A program made the position numbers and the translations under genes. A DNA stretch of 64,000 nucleotides, taken from Pseudomonas sp. MRSN 12121 (GTDB taxonomy: Bacteria > Pseudomonadota > Gammaproteobacteria > Pseudomonadales > Pseudomonadaceae). The stretch covers positions 124,001 to 188,000 of the forward strand of contig NZ_CP010892.1 of NCBI RefSeq assembly GCF_000931465.1, read 5' to 3'. Of this stretch, positions 31,701 through 38,965 are shown piece by piece (the stretch's first letter is position 1; every line of letters starts with the position of its first letter). The notes beneath the pieces were generated by a model. It was not told the DNA's origin. It saw only the letters and a program-made list of their open reading frames with translations, and ran no database searches.

Positions 31701-34700
31701 CTACCACCCGCCAGGGCGTCGTTTGGCGCGGTGAAGTTCACGGTACCGGACGATTCGCCCACCGGGATGGTAATGGTCTGGCCGTTGGACAGGGTGACCA
31801 CTACTGGAGAGCCAGTCACTGGAGCCGTCACGGAGGCGGTGTAAACCACCACGCCGCCTTCGGCCACAGACGGTGTGGCAGTCAGGCTGACGGTGCTGGT
31901 ATCGATGGTATCGGTAACGTCAGTCACTGCCGGGGTGGTGCTCGGCACCAGGTTCTCGAAATTACCGCCAGTGGCATCTTTGATGCTGACTTCGACCTTG
32001 CCGGCGTCTTTGTAAACGTCATCGGCTGGAGCTGCGACGGTGACGGAACCCGTAGTTGCGCCGGCCGCGATGGTGATTACGGCACCGTTCGACAATGTAA
32101 CGGTGACCGGAGTACCAGCGGCATTGGTCAGAGTTGCGGTGTAAACGATGGAGCCGCCTTCAGCCACAGTGTCGGTCGCACTGAGGGTCAGGTTAGTAGT
32201 GTCTGGTGTATCGGTAACGGTGGTATCTGCAGGTTTGCTGTTGACATCCAGCTTCTCGTAATTACCACCAGTGGCGCCGGTGATGGTGGTGCTCAAGGAG
32301 CTGCCGCCTGCCAGAGCATCGTTTGGCGCGGTGAAGTTCACGGTGCCGGACGATTCGCCCACCGGAATGGTAATGGTTTGGCCATTGGACAGAGTCACGA
32401 CTACTGGCGAGCCAGTCACTGGTGCAGTCACGGAGGCGGTATACACCACAACACCACCTTCAGCGACGCTAGGCGTAGCCGTCAGGCTGACGGTCGAAGT
32501 GTCGATGGTGTCAGTGACATCGGTCACTGCCGGCGTAGTGCTCGGCACCAGGTTCTCGAAGTTGCCGCCAGTGGCATCCTTGATGCTGACTTCGACCTTA
32601 CCGGCGTCCTTGTAAACGTCATCCGCAGGTGCTGCGACGGTCACGGTCCCGGTCGTTGCGCCGGCGGCGATGGTGATGATCGCGCCGTTGCTCAGGGTCA
32701 CAGTCACTGGAGTGCCAGCGGCGTTGGTCAGCGTGGCGGTGTAAACGATGGAGCCACCTTCCGCGACAGTGTCAGTCGCAGTCAGGCTGAGGTTGGTCGT
32801 GTCAGGAGTATCGGTAACGGTGGTATCGGCAGGCTTGCTGTCGACATCCAATTTCTCGTAGTTACCGCCAGTTGCACCGGTAATGGTGGTGCTCAGCGAG
32901 CTGCCGCCTGCCAGAGCATCGTTTGGCGCGGTGAAGTTCACGGTGCCGGACGATTCGCCCACCGGAATGGTAATGGTTTGGCCATTGGACAGGGTTACGA
33001 CTACTGGAGAGCCAGTCACTGGTGCGGTGACGGAGGCGGTGTAAACGACCACGCCGCCTTCGGCCACAGACGGAGTCGCGGTCAGGCTGACAGTCGAGGT
33101 ATCGATAGTGTCAGTGACATCAGTCACCGCTGGGGTGGTGCTCGGCACTAGGTTTTCAAAGTTACCGCCAGTGGCATCTTTGATGCTGACCTCAACCTTG
33201 CCGGCGTCTTTGTAGACATCGTCGGCAGGGGCCGCAACGGTGACGGAACCGGTGGTGGTGCCGGCGGCGATGGTAATCACCGCGCCATTGCTCAGGGTCA
33301 CGGTCACTGGCGTGCCAGCCGCGTTAGTCAGGGTGGCGGTGTAAACAATAGAGCCGCCTTCCGCGACGGTATCGGTCGCAGTCAGCGTCAGATTGGTGGT
33401 GTCCGGGGTGTCAGTAACGGTGGTGTCAGCAGGCTTGCTATCGACATCCAGCTTCTCGTAATTACCGCCAGTCGCACCGGTGATACTGGTGCTCAGGGAG
33501 CTGCCGCCAGCCAGCGGGCTGTTAGGGGCAACAAAATTTACCGACCCGCTGCTTTCGCCCACAGGGATGGTAATGGTCTGGCCGTTGGACAGGGTTACGA
33601 CTACTGGAGAGCCGGTGACTGGTGCGGTGACGGAAGCGGTGTAAACCACTACACCACCTTCAGCCACAGACGGAGTCGCGGTCAGGCTGACGGTCGAAGT
33701 ATCGATGGTATCGGTGACATCGGTCACCGCTGGGGTGGTGCTTGGCACCAGGTTCTCAAAGTTGCCGCCAGTAGCGTCTTTGATGCTGACTTCAACCTTG
33801 CCGGCGTCCTTATAAACGTCATCGGCTGGGGCCGCGACAGTCACGGAGCCAGTGGTTGCACCCGCGGCGATGGTAATCACCGCACCATTGCTCAGGGTCA
33901 CGGTCACCGGCGTACCTGCAGCGTTAGTCAGGGTTGCGGTGTAAACGATCGAGCCACCCTCGGCGACGGTATCGGTCGCGGTCAGGCTCAGGTTGGTAGT
34001 GTCCGGAGTATCGGTAACCGAGGTCTCTGCCGGTTTGCCGTCGACATCCAGCTTCTCGTAGTTACCGCCAGTGGCGCCGGTGATGGTGGCGCTCAAGGAG
34101 CTACCACCCGCCAAGGCGTCGTTCGGCGCCGTGATATTGACGGTGCCGGAAGACTCACCCACTGGAATGGTGATGGTCTGGCCGTTGGACAGGGTCACGA
34201 CTACGGGTGAACCGGTCACGGGAGCAGTGACGGAGGCGGTGTAAACGACCACGCCACCTTCGGCCACAGACGGAGTCGCGGTCAGGCTGACGGTCGAAGT
34301 ATCGATGGTGTCGGTGACATCGGTGACGGCTGGAGTAGTGCTCGGCACCAGGTTCTCGAAATTACCGCCAGTAGTCTCTTTGATGCTGACTTCGACCTTG
34401 CCTGCGTCTTTGTAGACGTCGTCAGCAGGCGCCGCAACGGTGACGGATCCAGTGGTTGCACCGGCCGCGATGGTGATCACTGCACCGTTCGACAATGTCA
34501 CGGTAACCGGAGTACCAGCCGCGTTAGTCAGCGTGGCGGTGTAAACGATCGAGCCACCCTCGGCGACGGTATCGGTCGCGGTCAGGCTCAGGTTGGTCGT
34601 GTCCGGAGTATCGGTGACCGAGGTCTCTGCCGGCTTGCCATCCACATCGAGTTTTTCATAGTTACCGCCAGTCGCGCCGGTAATGGTCGCGCTTAGCGAG

Positions 34701-37219
34701 CTACCACCCGCCAAGGCATCGTTCGGCGCCGTGATATTGACGGTGCCGGAAGACTCGCCCACTGGAATGGTGATGGTCTGGCCGTTGGACAGGGTGACCA
34801 CCAGCGGTGCGCCGGTGACTGGAGCCGTCACGGACGCGGTATAGACCACGGTGCCGCCTTCGGCCACGGACGGCGTGGCGGTCAGCGAGACGGTGCTGGT
34901 GTCGATGGTGTCGGTGATCTCGGTCACCGCCGGGGTGGTGCTCGGCACCAGGTTCTCGAAGTTGCCGCCCGTTGCGTCCTTGATGGTCGCCTCGACGGTG
35001 CCGGCGTCCTTGTAGACGTCGTCGGCGGGTGCGGCAACGCTCACAGAACCGGTGGTCGCGCCGGCGGCGATGGTGATCACCGCGCCGTTGCTCAGGGTCA
35101 CGGTCACCGGCGTACCGGCGGCGTTGGTCAGGGTCGCGGTGTAGACGATCGAGCCGCCTTCGGCGACGGAGCCGCTGGCCGACAGGCTCAGGCCAGTGTC
35201 GTCGATCGAGTCGGTGATGACGGTTTGCGCCGGCGTGGTATCGGGTGTCAGCTGTTCGAAGTTACCGCCGGTAGCTCCGGTGATGCTGGTGCTGACGGTA
35301 CTGCCGTTGTTGTAGACGTCGTTGGCCGGGGTATCGACCACTACGCTGCCCACGGTCTTGCCGGCATCGATCACGATGGTCGAACCGTTGGACAGGGTCA
35401 CGGTGACCGGGGTCTGCGCCGGGTTGGTCAGGGTGGCGGTGTAGGTGATCTGGCCGCCTTCGACGACAGTGCCGGTGGCGGTCAGTGTCAGGCCGGTGGC
35501 ATCCACCGAGTCGGTGATGGTGGTCACGGCCGGCGTGGTGCTCGGCACCAGGCTCTCGAAATTGCCGCCGGTAGCCCCGGTAATGGTGGTGCTGACGGTG
35601 CTGCCGTTGTTGTAGACGTCGTTGGCCGGGGTATCGACCACTACGCTGCCCACGGTCTTGCCGGCCTCGATGGTGATGGTCGAGCCGTTGGACAGGGTCA
35701 CGGTGACCGGAGTCTGCGCCGGGTTGGTCAGGGTCGCGGTGTAGGTGATCTGGCCGCCTTCGACAATGTTGCTGGTAGCGGTCAGCGTCAGGCCGGTGGC
35801 ATCCACCGAATCGGTGATGGTGGTCACGGCCGGCGTGGTGCTTGGCACCAGGTTCTCGAAGTTGCCGCCGGTGGTGCTGGTGATGGTGGTGCTGACGGTG
35901 CTGCCGTTGTTGTAGACGTCGTTCGCTGGCGTATCGACGTTCACGCTACCGGTGGTCTGGCCGGCGCCGATGGTGATGGTCGAGCCATTGGACAGAGTCA
36001 CGGTGACCGGCGTCTGCGCCGGGTTGGTCAGGGTCGCGGTGTAGGTGATCTGGCCACCTTCGACGACGGTGCCAGTGGCGGTCAGCGTCAGGCCGGAGGT
36101 GTCCGGAGAGTCGGTGATGGTGGTCACCGCCGGCATCGGGTTCGGCACCAGGTTCTCGAAGTTGCCGCCGGTAGCCCCGGTAATAGTGGTGCTGACGGTG
36201 CTGCCATTGTTGTAGACATCGTTGGCCGGCGTATCGACGGTCACGGTGCCGGTGGTCTGGCCGGCGCCGATGGTGATGGTCGAGCCGTTGGACAGGGTCA
36301 CGGTGACCGGGGTCTGCGCCGGATTGGTCAGGGTCGCGGTGTAGGTGATCTGGCCACCTTCGGTCACGGTGGAACCCGCGGTCAGGGTCACGGTGGTGGT
36401 GTCCACGGTGTCCGTGACCTGCGTGACGGCCGGGGTCGGGTCGACGGTCAGCACCAGGCCTCCGCCGCCGGTGGTGCCGGTGACGCCCACGGTGATCTGG
36501 CTCGGGTCGTTGTAGACGGTGTCGTTCGGCGCCAGCGGGACGTTGACGGTGCCGGTCAGTTGCCCGGCCGGAATCACGATCACCGAGCCGTTGGACAGGG
36601 TGATGGTCAGGTCGGTCAGCGGTGCCTGGGTCAGGGTGGCGGTGTATACCAGCACGCCGCCGGCTTCGGTGATGGTCGGGGTGGCGCCCAGGGTCAGGGT
36701 CGAACCGCGCAGCACCTGGGTGGTGCTGTCATTGTTGGCCGTCAGCGCGCCGGTGGTGTCTTGCGCCGCCGTGGCGGTCGCGCCCAGGCCCGCGGTCGGG
36801 AAGCCGATAGTCGGGTCGACCCGGCCCGCGGTGGCGTCGAGCATCACGAAGCTGTGACCGCCGCCGGCGTTGCCGCTACCTGCGGCGGTCGGGCCGGCCG
36901 CGGTGGCTTCCAGGTCGGTGGTCGGGTCCGCGCCGGCGGCGATCGCCTGCTGCAGTTCAGCGACCGACGGCGCGGCCTGCTCGGCGGCATCGGCGTTGTT
37001 GCTGGAGTCCGGGACGGCACCGCTCCATTGGGTTTCACGGCCCAGGTCCAGGGTCCGGCCATCGGCCAGCTCCAGGCTGACGGCACCCGCCAGGCCAGTG
37101 TCGACCTGGTCGCCTACATACAGGCGATCGCCCTCAACGAGTACACGGCGGACCCCTTCAGGGGATACGACGAAAACTTGGCCGACAATGCTTTTGACGG
37201 TAGCAACAACAGTGCTCAT
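22781..37219 (-). CDS. lapA: Giant RTX surface adhesin LapA
   Basis: This 4812-residue cell-surface adhesin is exported by the adjacent type I system. The N-terminal retention module (MSTVVATVKSIVGQVFVVSP) keeps it in the outer membrane. LapG cleavage motifs TAAG lie at residues 106-109 and 111-114. Residues ~267-3567 are 33 repeats of exactly 100 residues (Ig/Calx-beta-like, each with TDT.DT and VAEGG). A Calx-beta-like module and cadherin-like segments follow, then a PA14-like domain (~3975-4115, with GDDSLLITIGGK), a VWA domain with MIDAS DSSGS near 4308, and RTX nonapeptides (GGxGxD, ~4585-4715). The C-terminal secretion signal ends it. The ATG at 37219 has GGAG upstream; a TTG extension to 37339 is not credible. 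Confidence 0.97.
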   Translation of the reverse strand: MSTVVATVKSIVGQVFVVSPEGVRRVLVEGDRLYVGDQVDTGLAGAVSLELADGRTLDLGRETQWSGAVPDSSNNADAAEQAAPSVAELQQAIAAGADPTTDLEATAAGPTAAGSGNAGGGHSFVMLDATAGRVDPTIGFPTAGLGATATAAQDTTGALTANNDSTTQVLRGSTLTLGATPTITEAGGVLVYTATLTQAPLTDLTITLSNGSVIVIPAGQLTGTVNVPLAPNDTVYNDPSQITVGVTGTTGGGGLVLTVDPTPAVTQVTDTVDTTTVTLTAGSTVTEGGQITYTATLTNPAQTPVTVTLSNGSTITIGAGQTTGTVTVDTPANDVYNNGSTVSTTITGATGGNFENLVPNPMPAVTTITDSPDTSGLTLTATGTVVEGGQITYTATLTNPAQTPVTVTLSNGSTITIGAGQTTGSVNVDTPANDVYNNGSTVSTTITSTTGGNFENLVPSTTPAVTTITDSVDATGLTLTATSNIVEGGQITYTATLTNPAQTPVTVTLSNGSTITIEAGKTVGSVVVDTPANDVYNNGSTVSTTITGATGGNFESLVPSTTPAVTTITDSVDATGLTLTATGTVVEGGQITYTATLTNPAQTPVTVTLSNGSTIVIDAGKTVGSVVVDTPANDVYNNGSTVSTSITGATGGNFEQLTPDTTPAQTVITDSIDDTGLSLSASGSVAEGGSIVYTATLTNAAGTPVTVTLSNGAVITIAAGATTGSVSVAAPADDVYKDAGTVEATIKDATGGNFENLVPSTTPAVTEITDTIDTSTVSLTATPSVAEGGTVVYTASVTAPVTGAPLVVTLSNGQTITIPVGESSGTVNITAPNDALAGGSSLSATITGATGGNYEKLDVDGKPAETSVTDTPDTTNLSLTATDTVAEGGSIVYTATLTNAAGTPVTVTLSNGAVITIAAGATTGSVTVAAPADDVYKDAGKVEVSIKETTGGNFENLVPSTTPAVTDVTDTIDTSTVSLTATPSVAEGGVVVYTASVTAPVTGSPVVVTLSNGQTITIPVGESSGTVNITAPNDALAGGSSLSATITGATGGNYEKLDVDGKPAETSVTDTPDTTNLSLTATDTVAEGGSIVYTATLTNAAGTPVTVTLSNGAVITIAAGATTGSVTVAAPADDVYKDAGKVEVSIKDATGGNFENLVPSTTPAVTDVTDTIDTSTVSLTATPSVAEGGVVVYTASVTAPVTGSPVVVTLSNGQTITIPVGESSGSVNFVAPNSPLAGGSSLSTSITGATGGNYEKLDVDSKPADTTVTDTPDTTNLTLTATDTVAEGGSIVYTATLTNAAGTPVTVTLSNGAVITIAAGTTTGSVTVAAPADDVYKDAGKVEVSIKDATGGNFENLVPSTTPAVTDVTDTIDTSTVSLTATPSVAEGGVVVYTASVTAPVTGSPVVVTLSNGQTITIPVGESSGTVNFTAPNDALAGGSSLSTTITGATGGNYEKLDVDSKPADTTVTDTPDTTNLSLTATDTVAEGGSIVYTATLTNAAGTPVTVTLSNGAIITIAAGATTGTVTVAAPADDVYKDAGKVEVSIKDATGGNFENLVPSTTPAVTDVTDTIDTSTVSLTATPSVAEGGVVVYTASVTAPVTGSPVVVTLSNGQTITIPVGESSGTVNFTAPNDALAGGSSLSTTITGATGGNYEKLDVNSKPADTTVTDTPDTTNLTLSATDTVAEGGSIVYTATLTNAAGTPVTVTLSNGAVITIAAGATTGSVTVAAPADDVYKDAGKVEVSIKDATGGNFENLVPSTTPAVTDVTDTIDTSTVSLTATPSVAEGGVVVYTASVTAPVTGSPVVVTLSNGQTITIPVGESSGTVNFTAPNDALAGGSSLSTTITGATGGNYEKLDVDSKPADTTVTDTPDTTNLSLTATETVAEGGSIVYTATLTNAAGTPVTVTLSNGAVITIAAGATTGSVTVAAPADDVYKDAGKVEVSIKDATGGNFENLVPSTTPAVTDVTDTIDTSTVSLTATPSVAEGGVVVYTASVTAPVTGSPVVVTLSNGQTITIPVGESSGTVNFTAPNDALAGGSSLSTTITGATGGNYEKLDVDSKPAETSVTDTPDTTNLSLTATDTVAEGGSIVYTATLTNAAGTPVTVTLSNGAIITIAAGATTGSVTVAAPADDVYKDAGKVEVSIKDATGGNFENLVPSTTPAVTDVTDTIDTSTVSLTATPSVAEGGVVVYTASVTAPVTGSPVVVTLSNGQTITIPVGASSGTVNFVAPNDALAGGSSLSTTIKDATGGNYEKLDVDSKPADTTVTDTPDTTNLSLTATDTVAEGGSIVYTATLTNAAGTPVTVTLSNGAVITIAAGATAGSVTVAAPADDVYKDAGKVEVSIKDATGGNFENLVPSTTPAVTDVTDTIDTSTVSLTATPSVAEGGVVVYTASVTAPVTGSPVVVTLSNGQTITIPVGESSGTVNFTAPNDALAGGSSLSTTITGATGGNYEKLDVDSKPADTTVTDTPDTTNLTLSATNTVAEGGSIVYTATLTNAAGTPVTVTLSNGAVINIAAGATTGTVTVPAPADDVYKDAGTVQATIQTATGGNFENLVTSTTPAVTNVTDTIDTSTVSLTATSNVAEGGTVVYTASVTAPVTGSPVVVTLSNGQTITIPVGASSGTVNFVAPNDALAGGSSLSTTITNATGGNYEKLAVDSKPADTTVTDTPDTTNLSLSATNTVAEGGSIVYTATLTNAAGTPVTVTLSNGAVITIDAGKTTGTVTVPAPADDVYKDAGTVQATIQTATGGNFENLVTSTTPAVTNVTDTIDTSTVSLTATSNVAEGGTVVYTASVTAPVTGSPVVVTLSNGQTITIPVGASNGTVNFVAPNDALAGGSSLSTTIKDATGGNYEKLAVDSKPANTTVTDTPDTTNLTLSATNTVAEGGSIVYTATLTNAAGTPVTVTLSNGAVITIDAGKTTGTVTVPAPADDVYKDAGTVQATIQTATGGNFENLVTSTTPAVTNVTDTIDTSTVSLKATPSAAEGGTITYTATVTSPVTGSPVVVTLANGEKITIAVGQTTGTATTTAPNDVLVGHTPLSNSISTVSGGNFENLVADKTPVSTTVTDTPDTTNLSLSATNTVAEGGSIVYTATLTNAAGTPVTVTLSNGAVINIAAGATTGTVTVPAPADDVYKDAGTVQATIQTATGGNFENLVTSTTPAVTNVTDTIDTSTVSLTATSNVAEGGTVVYTASVTAPVTGSPVVVTLSNGQTITIPVGASSGTVNFVAPNDALAGGSSLSTTITNATGGNYEKLAVDSKPANTTVTDTPDTTNLSLSATNTVAEGGSIVYTATLTNAAGTPVTVTLSNGAVITIDAGKTTGTVTVPAPADDVYKDAGTVQATIQTATGGNFENLVTSTAPAVTSVTDTIDTSTVSLKATPSAAEGGTITYTATVTSPVTGSPVVVTLANGEKITIAVGQTTGTATTTAPNDVLVGHTPLSNSISTVSGGNFENLVADKTPVSTTVTDTPDTTNLSLSATNTVAEGGSIVYTATLTNAAGTPVTVTLSNGAVINIAAGATTGTVTVPAPADDVYKDAGTVQATIQTVTGGNFENLVPSTTPAVTNVTDTLDTTTVSINGSTSVTEGQTATYTVSLTSPAQTEVTLKISYSGTAADGSDFTGVYTVKIPAGASSASFNVATIDDKITESTENFVVKIDSASGGNFENLVVSGTNGSVTTSIIDNDAPPVIDLDANNSSGATGADYKVTFTENTPGAGVSIADTDLSITDPDSTMLTGATIVLTNRQPGDSLNLGNSVNGITINANSQAGTITLTLSGNATLADYMQQIKNITFTNNSEDPSTTPRTITVTVTDGSNYSNVATTTVNVVAVNDAPVATGGAVTGTEDTALTLNWATFGVSDVDSPAASLGVKITQLPGDGKLQYLDGSTWKDVTLNQTLSKADIDAGKLRFTPDANESGVDGYNGSGVGNQQADYAQIKFQPTDGQALGNTGTVKIDITPVADAPTLGVASNSVNSIGLLKESWTSLSGLGTNGNGITGDALKAVFDKSGNPTSSTTVTNAQSDANVPGGSGSKTSGLIYLEAGKTYSFSGTGDDSLLITIGGKNVATAVWGSGGGISGSFTPTTSGYYTLDIYHANQSGPGSYDVNLSVNGSTPVDLSNTNIPMYPNETALNNAGVTLSELHGSNGEGYYDGYKFNEGIEGGSVKLAKITTALTDTDGSESLSVKIGGIPAGSVLSDGAGHTFTAGGSVSEANVTGWNLGTLTITPPPYYNGSFNLTVTSTSTESLGGSASTSAQIPVTVYPATYSASLGTAADDINFVGTEGNDIMVADVAGLNVVQGKNYNIAFMVDSSGSMSDASLTAAKNSLTTVFSALKNSLGASTSGTVNIFLADFDTQVNKQVSVNLNDPNALTQLKAVLDSMASGGGTNYEDVFKTTANFFQSSQATGNANATNLTYFITDGKPTFYQAGEQTNPILYGSTRLDSVITTSNYHLGDTVRLQPDSTHLIDINSSGSVTVWTQSTWGTWSNYNAGTLHAQGDGTYELSYQTGPGSYTDSATTSNSNSGFALLSNLSQVEAIGLNNDVSLNDLKPYDSDGKPQTNIDPSNLANAILGHTEATLPGADTVSGGNGNDILFGDLVSFNGIAGEGYQAMQAFVAQKTGVAASSVTTANVHQYVTEHYTDFDVSGAHDGNDTLLGGAGNDIIFGQGGNDVLDGGKGNDILLGGTGNDTLIGGSGNDILIGGSGADTFVWKAGDTGNDVIKDFKASEGDRIDLRDLLQGESASTIDNFLKITTVDGTSTLQVSSEGKLNAAGGIANADVTIKLEGNNWSNTSISSLIAGSDPTIKIDHNNS
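26521..36420 (-). repeat. Array of 33 tandem 300-bp repeats inside lapA
   Basis: The array spans 9.9 kb in perfect 300-bp register with no indel that I can see. The first five units (N-terminal side, down to about 34920) are closely related single-type units. After that, two types alternate strictly (DTIDTSTVSL... and DTPDTTNLSL...), giving a 600-bp higher-order unit. A third type (SLKATPSAAEGG) replaces the first type at 28021-28320 and 26821-27120, exactly 1200 bp apart. Copies differ largely at synonymous positions. Confidence 0.95.
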
Positions 37220-37577
37220 TGAGGGTTCTCCGGGGGTGCCTTCAGTAGACTTCCATGTTCCTGACGGGCATTTCGCCAACGCAGTCTGGACGTTCTTCAG
37301 AGTGTAGAAACACGTAGTTTTGACGCGACTATTCGTCAATAAATTGGCTATATTTTTTTGCTATTACATATATGCCAAACTATTGACCTTCTGTGAGCCA
37401 TCCTAAACAATCGTCAAGGTAATGTCACATTGATATTTATGCGGTGACCTGTCTAAAAGTGTGTGACCCAGTTCTTGGTTTGAACTTTCCGATATACGGT
37501 CATGCCGGTTGCCATCATCCGATGCAGCACCTCGTATTGCTGTGATTTGGGACAAGCAGTCCTGGGAAACCCTTCTT
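37220..37577. promoter_or_regulatory. Divergent lapA / lapEBC intergenic promoter region
   Basis: This AT-rich 358-nt region lies between the divergent starts of lapA and lapE. Besides the FleQ-like site it contains the inverted repeat TTGACG-N8-CGTCAA at 37320-37339, which overlaps that site, and the A/T-rich run TATATTTTTTTGCTATTACATATATG at about 37348-37374. The run is likely to hold a -10 region. No gene is visible. Confidence 0.7.
37335..37348 (+). promoter_or_regulatory. FleQ-like binding site upstream of lapA
   Basis: GTCAATAAATTGGC matches the published FleQ consensus GTCaNTAAAtTGAC at 13 of 14 positions, 116 nt upstream of the lapA start. FleQ is known to control lapA and its secretion genes in response to c-di-GMP in other pseudomonads. 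The match is by eye, not by a scored search. Confidence 0.65.
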
Positions 37578-38927
37578 ATGCGTCCGCAGTTGTTCAAAGC
37601 TTTACCTTTAGTCCTCGCGTCCAGTTTTGTCCAAGCACAAACCCTGCCTGAAGCCATGCAGAAAGCCCTGGATGTCCATCCCGAAATCCAGGCTGCGGTA
37701 AACAGCCGCCTGGCGGCCGATTACCAGCTCAAGGCGGCCAAGGGCGGCTATTTGCCGCGGGTCGACCTGTTGGGCGGCTATGGTCGCGAAGGCACTGACA
37801 GCCCGACGACCCGTGCCGGTTCGAGCAACCACTGGGAGACGCTGAACCGCAGCGAGTCAAGTTTACGTCTCCAGCAGATGGTTTTTGACGGTTTTGCCAC
37901 CTCCAGTGAAGTGGGGCGTCAACAAGCCACCGTGAACTCCCGGGCGTATTCGCTGCTCGGCACTTCGGAGCGCACCGCGCTGACCGTCGCCCAGGTGTAC
38001 CTGGACGTGCTGACCCGTCGCGAGTTCGTGCGCCTGGCCGAAGAGAACATGCGCAATCACGAGCGCATCTACGACCAGATCCAGCTGCGCACCCAGCGTG
38101 GCGTCGGCAGCCGCGCCGACCTCGACCAGGCCGAAGCGCGCATGGCCCAGGCGCGCAACAACCTGATCACCGAACAGACCAACCTGGCCGACGCCCAGAC
38201 CAACTACCTGAGCGCGGTCGGCCAGATGCCGGACCAGCTGGAACGTCCGGTCGGCTTCATGGCCCTGTTGCCGGCCACCCTGGACGAAGCCCAGCGCCAG
38301 ATGCTGGAAAACAGCCCGATCCTGCGTTCGGCCGAGTCCGATATCGTTGCCGCCGAGAAACAGTACGAAGCCGCCAAGTCGACCTTCTACCCGCGCTTCG
38401 ACGCCGAGCTGGGACGTACCGCCGACAACAACCTGGACGGGATCGACGGTCACAACAACGAATGGCAGGCCATGCTGCGCATGCGCTTCAACCTGTTCGC
38501 CGGTGGCAGCAACAAGGCCGACCTGGAATCCAAGGCCTACCAGTCCAACCAGGCACTGGATATTCGTAACAACGCCCTGCGTGTTCTGAATGAAGAGCTA
38601 GGCTTGGCGTGGAACGCCTTGAACAATGCGAATGCCCAGGTGCCGATCGCCCAGCAATATGTCGATCGCAGCGCCAGTGTCCGCGAGGCGTACCAGAAGC
38701 AATTCAGTCTGGGCGAGCGTACCTTGCTCGACTTGCTCGATAGCGAGAATGAACTGTTCACCGCTTCGCGTCGTTTGGCGGAAATCAAGAACATTCAGTT
38801 ATTTACTCAGTATCGAATCAAGGCGACCATGGGCGAGTTGCTCAAGAGCCAGGGAGTGGTCGCCCCCATGGCTTCCGTCGTGCAGAACGATGTGAAGCCC
38901 AAGGTCCAACTGCCTGGGATGAATTGA
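37578..38927 (+). CDS. lapE: TolC-like outer-membrane protein of the LapA secretion system
   Basis: This 449-residue outer-membrane efflux channel (OEP/TolC family, TISS type) has a signal peptide ending FVQAQ. Two tandem coiled-coil/beta halves follow, with typical segments QTLPEAMQKALDVHPEIQAA, GVGSRADLDQAEARMAQARN and SLGERTLLDLLDSENELFTA. It forms the exit channel for LapA and, in P. fluorescens, also hosts the LapA retention module. The start at ATG 37578 gives a normal leader; a frame-open extension upstream lacks one. It is first in the lapE-lapB-lapC unit, divergent from lapA. Confidence 0.93.
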   Translation: MRPQLFKALPLVLASSFVQAQTLPEAMQKALDVHPEIQAAVNSRLAADYQLKAAKGGYLPRVDLLGGYGREGTDSPTTRAGSSNHWETLNRSESSLRLQQMVFDGFATSSEVGRQQATVNSRAYSLLGTSERTALTVAQVYLDVLTRREFVRLAEENMRNHERIYDQIQLRTQRGVGSRADLDQAEARMAQARNNLITEQTNLADAQTNYLSAVGQMPDQLERPVGFMALLPATLDEAQRQMLENSPILRSAESDIVAAEKQYEAAKSTFYPRFDAELGRTADNNLDGIDGHNNEWQAMLRMRFNLFAGGSNKADLESKAYQSNQALDIRNNALRVLNEELGLAWNALNNANAQVPIAQQYVDRSASVREAYQKQFSLGERTLLDLLDSENELFTASRRLAEIKNIQLFTQYRIKATMGELLKSQGVVAPMASVVQNDVKPKVQLPGMN

Positions 38928-38965
38928 GTACATTTCATCCAATTGACAGTTAAAGAGTGCCGAGC

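Noticed and set aside
22793..33151. A 3452-codon open frame on the plus strand, opposite lapA
   Set aside because: It exists only because the 300-bp repeats of lapA keep the same antisense frame open. Its translation is a monotonous Gly/Asp/Val/Arg repeat with no SD or domain. lapA on the minus strand has all expected modules.
35225..37222. A 665-codon plus-strand frame opposite the 5' part of lapA
   Set aside because: It has the same repeat-driven antisense effect, with Gly/Arg/His-rich composition, and runs through the lapA retention module.
22781..37339. CRISPR-like or transposon-like origin of the 300-bp repeats
   Set aside because: The units are in-frame protein repeats of an adhesin, without spacers, leader or cas genes.
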